Positions 27,767 to 34,958 of a DNA stretch of 38,660 bases are shown one piece after another. The notes under the pieces are model-generated. The model was not told the DNA's origin. It did no database searches and worked only from the letters and a program-made list of their open reading frames with translations. The first letter of the stretch is position 1. Each line of letters opens with the position of its first letter. The position numbers and the translations under genes are program-made. Origin of the DNA: Deltaproteobacteria bacterium (GTDB lineage Bacteria > Desulfobacterota > Dissulfuribacteria > Dissulfuribacterales > QOAL01); NCBI GenBank assembly GCA_026991135.1, contig JALXCD010000109.1, positions 12,284 through 50,943 of the forward strand, in the 5' to 3' direction.

Positions 27767-28853
27767 GAAAAGGCTTTTAAAGGACTTTGACCTTCCCCTT
27801 TTGCTATATCTTTTTTTGATTATGGCCTTAGGTCTTATAAATCTTTGGAGTGCAAGTGCCGCATCAGGATATCCCTTCCACATTAAACAGTTACAATGGT
27901 ATTTGATAGGAACAGGATTTATGTGTGCGGCCTGTTCTTTTGATTATAGAAAACTTTCAAACTATTCTGGCTACATATATGCCATTACCATTTTATTGCT
28001 TATAATTGTAATGGTCGCTGGCAAAAAAGTATCAGGCTCACAGAGATGGATTTCCTTGGGATTTTTTAATTTGCAACCGTCTGAACCTGCAAAACTCTTG
28101 ATGGTAATAGTAATCAGTAGTTTTTTGGCACAGGAAGACAAAGAACAGTTCGGTCTGACAGACCTTATTAAACCATCTCTTTTGGTATTTATTCCCTTCA
28201 TATTAATATTTAAACAACCAGATCTGGGAACAGGACTTTTAATTCTTATAATTTTTGCCTCCCTTGTCTATTTCGTAAGGCTCAAATGGAGTGCCTTTAT
28301 AACCATATTCGCCTTTTTGTTATGTGCCATACCATTGGCATGGAAGATAATGAAACCCTATCAAAGAAAAAGGATAGAAATATTTCTAAATCCAGAGGCA
28401 GATCCTTTTGGCGGTGGCTGGCATGTTATCCAATCAAAAATTGCCGTTGGTTCAGGTGGCCTTTATGGAAAGGGCTTTATGAAAGGCACCCAGGCACAGT
28501 TAAACTTTTTGCCAGAGGTACATACAGATTTTGCCTTTTCCATCTGGTCTGAAGAATGGGGGTTTGTAGGGGCAGTTATACTTATTTCAATATATTTTTT
28601 ATTCCTACTTCGATGCCTTAATATTGCTCAAAACACCAGGGATAAATTTGGCTCCTATCTTGTTTTTGGTATAACCGCTATGATATTTTGGCAGGTAGTC
28701 ATCAATACCTTTATGGTTCTGGGACTATTACCAGTTGTTGGCATTCCCTTGCCACTTATTAGCTATGGCGGTTCATCTGTAATTACCACACTTTTAGGCA
28801 CAGGTCTTATTCTTAACGTAAAACTAAGACGCTCCTTGTTTCAGGGAAGCTGA
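27759..28853 (+). CDS. rodA: Peptidoglycan glycosyltransferase RodA (SEDS family)
   Basis: A 364-residue polytopic SEDS protein with about ten membrane helices. It has family motifs WISLGFFNLQPSEPAKLLMV, FKQPDLGTGLLI and GLLPVVGIPLPLISYGGSS; the Asp of the QPDLGTG motif is the conserved catalytic-region residue. RodA polymerises lipid II glycan strands with PBP2. The ORF track starts at TTG 27723; ATG 27759 with AAGG upstream gives a normal N-terminus and an 8-bp overlap with mrdA, so I use it. It is the last gene before tRNA-Ala. Confidence 0.96.
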   Translation: MDKKRLLKDFDLPLLLYLFLIMALGLINLWSASAASGYPFHIKQLQWYLIGTGFMCAACSFDYRKLSNYSGYIYAITILLLIIVMVAGKKVSGSQRWISLGFFNLQPSEPAKLLMVIVISSFLAQEDKEQFGLTDLIKPSLLVFIPFILIFKQPDLGTGLLILIIFASLVYFVRLKWSAFITIFAFLLCAIPLAWKIMKPYQRKRIEIFLNPEADPFGGGWHVIQSKIAVGSGGLYGKGFMKGTQAQLNFLPEVHTDFAFSIWSEEWGFVGAVILISIYFLFLLRCLNIAQNTRDKFGSYLVFGITAMIFWQVVINTFMVLGLLPVVGIPLPLISYGGSSVITTLLGTGLILNVKLRRSLFQGS

Positions 28854-28873
28854 CAGGTTATTATTTAAAAAAA

Positions 28874-28946
28874 GGGGATGTAGCTCAGTTGGGAGAGCAC
28901 CACGTTCGCAACGTGGGAGTCGGGGGTTCAAATCCCCCCATCTCCA
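28874..28946 (+). tRNA. tRNA-Ala, anticodon CGC
   Basis: A 73-nt cloverleaf. The acceptor GGGGATG/CATCTCC has the G3-U70 wobble that identifies alanine tRNAs. The D arm is TAGCTCAGTTGGGAGAGC, the anticodon stem CCACG/CGTGG has loop TTCGCAA (anticodon CGC, reads GCG), and the T arm is GGGGG TTCAAAT CCCCC. The discriminator is A; CCA is not encoded, as the sequence continues AAAAT. It lies 20 bp after rodA and at the edge of the accessory block. Confidence 0.97.
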
Positions 28947-28971
28947 AAATCTAGATTTTTTTAATAGACAA

Positions 28972-29001
28972 AAGTCCTTATCTAATTCAATATTAGGACT
29001 T
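28972..29001. terminator. Hairpin between tRNA-Ala and the exported-protein block
   Basis: AAGTCCT (28972-28978) pairs with AGGACTT (28995-29001), a 7-bp stem with a 16-nt AT-rich loop. It sits between the tRNA and the convergent 3' end of the next gene and may end transcription from either side. An AT palindrome AAAATCTAGATTTT followed by TTT lies directly at the tRNA 3' end (28946-28962) and is a second candidate. Confidence 0.35.
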
Positions 29002-29038
29002 CTATCCATAAAAATACTCTTTTTCTTGCTTTTGCTAA

Positions 29039-30115
29039 TCACTTTTCATTTTGCTGGATAGACCGTACACTAAGTTTTTCCAGGATCAATTCATCTAGCC
29101 TTTTACCAGTACCTGGAACCTCGTTTCCATTTTTGTCTTTTCTAACGCCTATGCGATGAGAATTAATGCAGGTCTCCCAACTATTTGGATCAGCCGGAAG
29201 CGGATGCCGAGTACACCCAAAACCTGCAACAATGCATGGTGGCCCTGGATGCTGACAGGAATATTTCGGGTTGAATTCGCCCAAAGTGTCAGGGTGATAA
29301 AATTGACGCGTTATGGATGTGCCATAATGGCCCTCCCGGCAGAGACAATCCAAAAACGATCGCGGGAGACTGATATTCATTTTTTTTAAAACAGCTTGTT
29401 GCTTTTTATCACTAAGCCCGCTAAGCATTTCAATAACGATTTGACCTGGTTTTTTTACCCCTTGTGTTTTTTTTGTTTTTGTTGGCGCAGATGGGGTTTG
29501 AGAAGATATTTTTGGTGTGTTTTTTGTTTTTGAAGAATTAGGATGTGAAAATTTGGAATAGCTATCAGTAGAATAGTATAATCTAATACGATATTCTAAC
29601 TTATCCATTGTTGTTTCCTGCATTTTTTCAGAGATTCTCGATGGATCGCGGTAATATCTGACTTTAACCAATTTTTGGGTAAGAGAAAGCTCTCCAAGTT
29701 TAATGCTAAAATTCTTATTCCAATAATATCTTAGTTTGGCCAAGTGGTTTTGACATCTTCTAAATCTTTCTTCTGCAACTTCCAATTTGTTCCGCAATTG
29801 GTTTACCTCCTGCTGCCTAGAATTGCGTGAAACAACACCACTATTATACGCATCAATATCATTTCTGATTTCATTTATCTGTTTTTCCTGAGTTCTTATA
29901 CATTCCTGTGTCTCTTTATAGTCTTTATACAACCGCCAAGCCCACTCGCCTTCTTTGTTCACAAAAACGGGAACCTTGTGCAATGACCTTAAAACAGGAC
30001 CATTTATATTTTTGGCATAAGCTAAAGTTGGTGCGATTAAAAAAACAACATAAAGTATAGATATAATAAACGTATAAAGTTGGATATAATGTTGTATTTT
30101 AAAACGATTAATCAT
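29039..30115 (-). CDS. Exported protein of unknown function with Cys-rich C-terminal domain
   Basis: A 358-residue protein I do not recognise. The N-terminus has a membrane/signal segment (about residues 14-34, IISILYVVFLIAPTLAYA, with AYA-K as a possible signal peptidase site). A helical coiled-coil-like region (about 60-125, TQEKQINEIRNDIDAYN), a Ser/Thr/Lys-rich linker (about 190-225) and a compact C-terminal part (about 245-340) with six cysteines follow, including CLCREGHYG, SCQHPGPPCIVAGFGC and WETCINSHR. The cysteines suggest a disulfide-bonded or metal-binding periplasmic domain. It is downstream of the triple-repeat gene on the same strand after a 104-bp gap and may share its operon. 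Confidence 0.75.
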   Translation of the reverse strand: MINRFKIQHYIQLYTFIISILYVVFLIAPTLAYAKNINGPVLRSLHKVPVFVNKEGEWAWRLYKDYKETQECIRTQEKQINEIRNDIDAYNSGVVSRNSRQQEVNQLRNKLEVAEERFRRCQNHLAKLRYYWNKNFSIKLGELSLTQKLVKVRYYRDPSRISEKMQETTMDKLEYRIRLYYSTDSYSKFSHPNSSKTKNTPKISSQTPSAPTKTKKTQGVKKPGQIVIEMLSGLSDKKQQAVLKKMNISLPRSFLDCLCREGHYGTSITRQFYHPDTLGEFNPKYSCQHPGPPCIVAGFGCTRHPLPADPNSWETCINSHRIGVRKDKNGNEVPGTGKRLDELILEKLSVRSIQQNEK

Positions 30116-30219
30116 GTTTGCACCTTCCGTTTAATAAATACTTAATGAAAACAGGTGGTCCCCGGTTTTCTTTAGAAAAGATAACACAATTATTTCTTAA
30201 TCTTATGACAATTCGTCAA

Positions 30220-32565
30220 TCATTGATTTATTTGTTTTCTCATGTCATCAATAAATGCGTCAACATTAAATTCCTCATCATCCAGCAAACACCATCTCTG
30301 TATTCTAGTCATCCCTTCTGGTGCCACCCACTGCCCTGTAATCTTCTCAAGCTCCATATGTGCTCCACCATTTTGATATGAAGGATGGGCATACACCGTC
30401 ATGTAACCGCCATATAAAAACTTGTTCCAATAATCCCGTATCGATGGTCCGCCTGGAAGGCGGATGCGCAGCCACTTGTTACTGAAAAATTCCATAATGA
30501 TACGGCCATCCCAATGTTTCTTCACCCATTCACCATCAACCGTGCGGCTATATGCACCGTTGCCTCCAAGATCCAGTACGTAATTACCCTTGCGCGGACC
30601 CTTTTCAGCACGGATAAAACTGAAATACATGAACTTTTTAGGCCACATGGCAGGATATTTTCCATCGGCGAACATGACCTGAATGCCACTTGTGGCTTTG
30701 GGATCGAATTTCCAGGTCAGCCGGTAGAATGCCTGATGGATACGCCGATCCACATTAAAGGGCTTAATGGGTTTCGAAGATATTAGGCCACACTTTCCCC
30801 ACCAGTTCACGTTTGCTTTCACATCGGCCACCAGTTTTCTGTCCTGATAATGAGCGCATTGTTTTGCATCAAATCCGACAGCCGCCGGTTCGAACCATTC
30901 CCCTGGGCTGCCGTTGAAAAAGGTCTTGACCGGCAGAGGCGGCACTCCCGGTGCAGGTTTCGGTTCCTGAAGCGGAGCGCCTGGTCTGCGCCTGAGGGTG
31001 ATTTTGGAAAGCGCCATTTTTACCGGCTGGCCGGCCTTGTCTGGTTGAGAATAGACCATTAGGCGAATTCCTGTCCCCTCCTTTAACTCATTCCAAGCTA
31101 TAGGTTCTTGAGGTAGACCAGGCGCCTGGAATATCATCCCTACTGGGGTCAGGTGAATAAGCAGGCTTTTTGGTGCATCGGGGGGCGTAATTACGTCAAA
31201 AATCGTTTTTTTGAATAAATCTTTTGTCAGCGTAGCGTGAGCTCGACCGTCTACTGTTTTGCGCCAGTGAAAAATAAGACTGGGGTAACCAGGGTCGTTT
31301 CCATTTATGACACCATGCCTAATAAAAGCAACAGTAAATCCCGTAGTACGGACAGGATCAAAGCTAAACATTAAGGTCTGTTCCGCCCCTTTCCCGAAAT
31401 TGTCCAGCCATACCAGCGGTTGCGGAGAACAGATGCCCACCATCCCCCACCAAGACTTTGGTGGTACCTCCACTACTAGGCCATCCTCTGAAAGACGGGC
31501 GTGACGGGAAAAATCGCCACCGGCCGCATTGTATCTGCTCCATAACCGTCCCAGACGCCCATTTGCGAATAGTGTCAGTTCATTTTCTTGTAACAGGAAG
31601 GCATCAGGTTCGGGTAGCTTTTCCCATGGAAGTTCCTCTAAAAGTATATCTTTTAGCGCCAGATGGGCTGGTTTACCTGCCTTTGGTGCATGAGCGAGCA
31701 CCAATATTCTGAAAGCCGAATGAACAGCTTCGTCTGGCATTACACCTTGTAATAAGAGCCTATCTTTTTGATCCCTTACAACAATCTCTCCATCCGGGAA
31801 CCGCAAAACCTGTAATTTAGCAAGGCTTCCAGGAGCAATAAATAGGGAATCTACTTTTTCCCGCCTGACAAACAAACTCAGTTCTTGTTTATCGGCCTGT
31901 TTTCCCAAGCCGATCCTGAATTCATGTGCCCACCATTCATCCTGCTGATTGTGCGAAGACTGAGGCACGAAAGAGATGACATAGCCATCATCCGCTCTTG
32001 ACAATAGAGAGAATGTAAGTTTTTGTACCCTTTTGGAAGATGCTAGTAGCAGAGGCACTCTCGAAGCAATACCTGTTTTTCCCCAATTGTTTCCAGCGGG
32101 AACTTCGACCTCCAACACCCCTTTTTTGATTTTTGCAAATTTTTTGAAGTTCCCTCCGGCTGAGGCATAGGGTTGCCAGCTATCGGTCATCTGACCCTGG
32201 AACAACCACCGTTGGGAAGCAGGTTTTGATGTGGAAGATTTGGCGTTAAAAAAAAGATTGCGCAAGGCCTTAAGTCGCTTCAGCCTATCATCACGCTCGG
32301 GTAGTGGTTGAATTCGCTGAGCGGCTTCCAGTGCCTTTATAGCCGCATCAATATCGTCGTCTATTATCGCCTGCTTTACCTTCTCCATGTAACAATTCAC
32401 ATCATTACCACAAAAATCCGCTGCTGCGACCTTTATGGCCAAGAATGCATGGAAAAAGATAATCACGATTCCCATTTTTATTGAAAAAGCGAAACAAGTG
32501 TGCAGTGGTACTAGTTTTATCCCTACTAGTTTATGTCCTCGGTAAAAAACATTTGATTGTTTCAT
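30220..32565 (-). CDS. Large exported protein with three internal beta-rich repeats
   Basis: A 781-residue protein of unknown function. A hydrophobic segment (about residues 31-48, ending KVAAAD) looks like a signal peptide with a long n-region from ATG 32565 (AAAGG upstream); ATG 32475 would give a conventional signal peptide but no Shine-Dalgarno. A helical hairpin (about 50-105) with two cysteines follows. Then come three related modules of about 190-200 residues (about 119-312, 330-525, 547-745), each opening with W..Y.A.GG.F or similar, then a L.VEVP-like strand, an NWWGK.GI.S/WWGMVGICS motif, and closing with a MALSKITL-like strand. The pattern suggests lectin- or LamG-like beta sandwiches. 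DNA is visibly more GC-rich than the flanking core genes, hinting at transfer. Confidence 0.8.
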   Translation of the reverse strand: MKQSNVFYRGHKLVGIKLVPLHTCFAFSIKMGIVIIFFHAFLAIKVAAADFCGNDVNCYMEKVKQAIIDDDIDAAIKALEAAQRIQPLPERDDRLKRLKALRNLFFNAKSSTSKPASQRWLFQGQMTDSWQPYASAGGNFKKFAKIKKGVLEVEVPAGNNWGKTGIASRVPLLLASSKRVQKLTFSLLSRADDGYVISFVPQSSHNQQDEWWAHEFRIGLGKQADKQELSLFVRREKVDSLFIAPGSLAKLQVLRFPDGEIVVRDQKDRLLLQGVMPDEAVHSAFRILVLAHAPKAGKPAHLALKDILLEELPWEKLPEPDAFLLQENELTLFANGRLGRLWSRYNAAGGDFSRHARLSEDGLVVEVPPKSWWGMVGICSPQPLVWLDNFGKGAEQTLMFSFDPVRTTGFTVAFIRHGVINGNDPGYPSLIFHWRKTVDGRAHATLTKDLFKKTIFDVITPPDAPKSLLIHLTPVGMIFQAPGLPQEPIAWNELKEGTGIRLMVYSQPDKAGQPVKMALSKITLRRRPGAPLQEPKPAPGVPPLPVKTFFNGSPGEWFEPAAVGFDAKQCAHYQDRKLVADVKANVNWWGKCGLISSKPIKPFNVDRRIHQAFYRLTWKFDPKATSGIQVMFADGKYPAMWPKKFMYFSFIRAEKGPRKGNYVLDLGGNGAYSRTVDGEWVKKHWDGRIIMEFFSNKWLRIRLPGGPSIRDYWNKFLYGGYMTVYAHPSYQNGGAHMELEKITGQWVAPEGMTRIQRWCLLDDEEFNVDAFIDDMRKQINQ

Positions 32566-32954
32566 TGGCTAGTACCTTTTTATCAAATGATAAGCTGAGA
32601 AGCCTTAAAAAAGGAGATTGCTTTCAGCAAATGGATCGATGGAAGGGAAAACTGTCCACCAACGAAAATACCCTAAATTTATTTCTAGTCCGTCCTCTTA
32701 TTTTTGTCAATAATCATCCAAGATTCCCGTTTAAGACCCCGCACCAAGCCTGTTTAACACGTTTTTTTGTTTCTTTTCTAAGAAAAATCAGTGTCTTTTC
32801 ATACTGCTTCTTGTCTTTGTTAAAGTCGTTTGCTCCCCCACCGCGGGTTCTTAAAAAACCCCACTTGATTATTGATTAGCACAAGGATAATTAATGGTTA
32901 CCTTGTCTGGTTGGAGTAATAAACCAGATAGGGACCCTCTATGAATGGTATTGA
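32566..32954. other. 389-bp intergenic region with a strong imperfect hairpin (32896-32936)
   Basis: No convincing gene lies between the discoidin gene and the triple-repeat gene. It holds a long stem at 32896-32936: CCTTGTCTGGTT (32901-32912) pairs over 12 bp with AACCAGATAGGG (32922-32933), two pairs being G-T, and GGT/ACC extends it after a 2-nt bulge. The wobble pairs make it more stable as a plus-strand RNA than as the downstream end of the minus-strand discoidin mRNA. A smaller GGGTT/AACCC hairpin is at 32845-32861. No T-tract follows either stem on the coding strand. Confidence 0.5.
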
Positions 32955-34289
32955 TCAGTCCACGCAGATACCCATAGTTTTTCGCGACAAGCGAGGCATG
33001 TTTTCTTCAGCCAAAACCTCGATCTTTCCATTTGGAGTCACCTGATAAAGCATTCTCTGGGGTTTATGTGTGCCACAACCGAATCTATGTTTTTTGACAG
33101 CAAAAACCAGGTAATCTCCATCAAATTGCGCTGCACTGAAGACCCTAGTGTCGGACAACAACGAATGAACCAAAAGCATGGCCTTGTTTGCCGTGTTTAC
33201 GGTTCCAATCCATTGGCGCAGGGCATCCGCCGTGCGAATCTCTGTGCCGTTCTTGTCAACCAGCCGGTAATAGATACCGACCATTCCGCCTTCCCGTCGC
33301 AGGTATTCGTCATCTTCACTTCCTTCCCCCCTGGCAGGGATAAAGGTCTTTTCCCTAAGGCCAAAAAATTTCATAAGTTCCTTATTACCTGGGTAAGGTT
33401 GCCACTTCTGTATAGACAATGTCAACAGCACATTTTCTGCAGCCGTGTCCCATTTCCAGTCCACGCCGTCCATAGGGGGAGCCTTTTCCTTCTTCCACGT
33501 TCCCTGCCGGCAGACAAAATACCCTTTCTTGAGACAATCGACTTTGTCCCCGTATTGGAGGCACTGGAGGAATTCACCCTCTTTATAGGTCCACTTTGAA
33601 TTTGTACAATGAACTTTGGAAATACTGTCAGTGGAATCGGCCAGCTCACCAAGACGAACGGATGCTTTTTGCCCGCCTCCATCTCCCCCAAATCCATACA
33701 CCTCCACTTCCCTAAAATGTAAAAAGTTCCTATCCTGAAGCTGGAGTCTTACAAATCGTGCCCTGATCCGATCAATGGGCACGTCCAGCTTGTCAAAATT
33801 ACGCCCGTCATGACTGTAAACCGTCTTCCAGTTGTTTCCGTCATTGGAGACCTTTATCTCGAGAGTTGCGATCTTTTCACCGCAGCAGTCCACCCTGTTA
33901 TATATCCTTACCAGGGTTAGGGCATAAACCTTGCCAAGGTCAACCTGCCACCAGGGAGACTGCTCCATTGCCGTGTGGACCAGTCCGTAAGGGGTAACCG
34001 ATGGAGGATTGATGACGCCATCAACACCAAGATGTGGCCCCTGATCCACCCCTGTACCTCTATAAACACTGCTCTGGGTGGCTGGCTTGCCTCTGGCTAA
34101 ATTGACTGGTTTTTTCGAACCGGGTTTTGAAACCTTGACAATCTTACGCTCCTTGAAAAAATACGCCCCTTCCGATGCGAAAGAATATGTAGAAGAAAGC
34201 ATAAATATGACCATAAATACAACAATTGTTACATAACTAGACCACTTCATTTTTCCCTGAATGTGTATTTTTTCAGTGGATAATTTCAT
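32955..34289 (-). CDS. Exported discoidin (F5/8 type C) domain protein with Cys cluster
   Basis: A 444-residue secreted protein. The signal peptide runs to about residue 39 (SSTYSFA). An F5/8 type C/discoidin galactose-binding-like domain spans 63-200, opening VNLARGKPATQSS and containing PWWQVDLGKVYALTLVRIYNR and VSNDGNNWKTVY. A short Cys cluster (C228, C243, C252, C260, in KEGEFLQCLQYGDKVDCLKKGYFVC) and a C-terminal domain with no assignment (about 275-444) follow. F5/8C domains bind glycans or phospholipids, so surface carbohydrate binding is the family-based guess. Two starts are plausible: ATG 34289 (AAAGGGG upstream) and ATG 34250 (AGGGA upstream). It is the most upstream gene of the exported block. 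Confidence 0.85.
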   Translation of the reverse strand: MKLSTEKIHIQGKMKWSSYVTIVVFMVIFMLSSTYSFASEGAYFFKERKIVKVSKPGSKKPVNLARGKPATQSSVYRGTGVDQGPHLGVDGVINPPSVTPYGLVHTAMEQSPWWQVDLGKVYALTLVRIYNRVDCCGEKIATLEIKVSNDGNNWKTVYSHDGRNFDKLDVPIDRIRARFVRLQLQDRNFLHFREVEVYGFGGDGGGQKASVRLGELADSTDSISKVHCTNSKWTYKEGEFLQCLQYGDKVDCLKKGYFVCRQGTWKKEKAPPMDGVDWKWDTAAENVLLTLSIQKWQPYPGNKELMKFFGLREKTFIPARGEGSEDDEYLRREGGMVGIYYRLVDKNGTEIRTADALRQWIGTVNTANKAMLLVHSLLSDTRVFSAAQFDGDYLVFAVKKHRFGCGTHKPQRMLYQVTPNGKIEVLAEENMPRLSRKTMGICVD

Positions 34290-34736
34290 AATAGCCCCTT
34301 TCTTGAATTAGCCTTTGAAATTTTCAAATCTTTCTTTGAAAAAGTCCTGTGGTTCAAGGACTGGACTTTCTCAATAAAAAATCACTTTCCACCAATTAAT
34401 GGCCTATCAAAAGCGTCCATTTGCCTATTAAGTTTATCCCCATAAGCGTTTATCGAAAAAAAGGAATAACTTAAGAAAAAATGAAAGATAGCAATGGGTT
34501 TCAAAAATAAATCCAGTAAATGGGGCTTGAGTTCTTGACCTTTAGGGAAAGAAATGCAACTGGCAACGGACACTCAAACCGCCATAAACAGGCGCCACTG
34601 CCCTTTCAATTTTCCAAAGCGTTATATCCACTCCTTTTAGCCAAAAAGAAAAGGCGAGGTGACAGGAAATGGCCTTAAGCAATTGGGCCTGTGGAGTGAA
34701 ATTTTAATTTCCCCAACATTTTCCAATCTAAATTTG

Positions 34737-34774
34737 TTTTTAGTTGACTATCTAATTATTGTCAACAGTATAAT
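34737..34774. promoter_or_regulatory. Divergent promoter candidates over an operator-like inverted repeat
   Basis: GTTGAC (34743-34748) and GTCAAC (34761-34766) form an inverted repeat, with AT/AT also matching inside. On the minus strand TTGACA (34760-34765) is followed after 17 bp by TAAAAA (34737-34742), the same architecture as the rpmH candidate promoter. It points toward the discoidin gene. On the plus strand TTGACT (34744-34749) and TATAAT (34769-34774) are 19 bp apart, pointing into the 3' side of norD. A dimeric regulator could block both. Confidence 0.45.
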
Positions 34775-34901
34775 CGCTTCAAAAATTGCTGTTATTGACG
34801 GAAAAAGGCTCTACATAAGATATGATAAACCGAAGTGAAAGAAGCTTTTAAAATAAAATCACAAGGGTTTTAACAAAATTATCAAAAATCAAAGTAATTT
34901 T

Positions 34902-34930
34902 TAAGTAAAAACCACCAATTTTTATACTTA
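34902..34930. terminator. Hairpin downstream of norD-like gene
   Basis: TAAGTA (34902-34907) pairs with TACTTA (34925-34930), and A/T runs inside can extend the stem with one bulged base around CCACCAA. It lies 28 bp after the norD stop. No T-tract follows on the minus strand, so termination is only suggested by position. Confidence 0.3.
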
Positions 34931-34958
34931 GAAAAATCCTTTAATTTAAAAGCGCTCC

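Larger units (their letters stand above)
34290..34958. other. 669-bp non-coding region: long structured leader and regulatory palindrome
   Basis: This region separates norD from the discoidin gene and has no credible gene. From the minus-strand promoter near 34742 the leader to ATG 34289 would be about 440 nt. It contains CGCC/GGCG (34580-34594), an ACAGG/CCTGT stem overlapping GGCC/GGCC pairs (about 34660-34695), and near the start two competing stems: AAAGTCC (34341-34347) with GGACTTT (34363-34369), or GTCCT with AGGAC inside it. A 63-codon GTG frame (34382-34573) in the leader lacks support as a gene. No known riboswitch class was recognised. Confidence 0.5.

Noticed and set aside
28919-28946. 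Possible attachment site at the tRNA-Ala 3' end
   Set aside because: No second copy of the tRNA 3' end and no integrase were seen in the window; kept only as a hypothesis in the island finding.
28824-29042. 72-residue minus-strand ORF containing GDLNPRLPRCERGALPTELHP
   Set aside because: This is the antisense translation of tRNA-Ala, a very common false ORF.
32481-32879. 132-residue plus-strand ORF starting with a signal-peptide-like MKKRNKCAVVLVLSLLVYVLG
   Set aside because: It starts with TTG inside the antisense of the triple-repeat gene's hydrophobic N-terminus, has no Shine-Dalgarno and its later part is low-complexity.
34382-34573. 63-codon GTG-start ORF upstream of the discoidin gene
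   Set aside because: Composition is like the surrounding non-coding DNA, no Shine-Dalgarno, no recognisable domain; kept only as part of the leader description.
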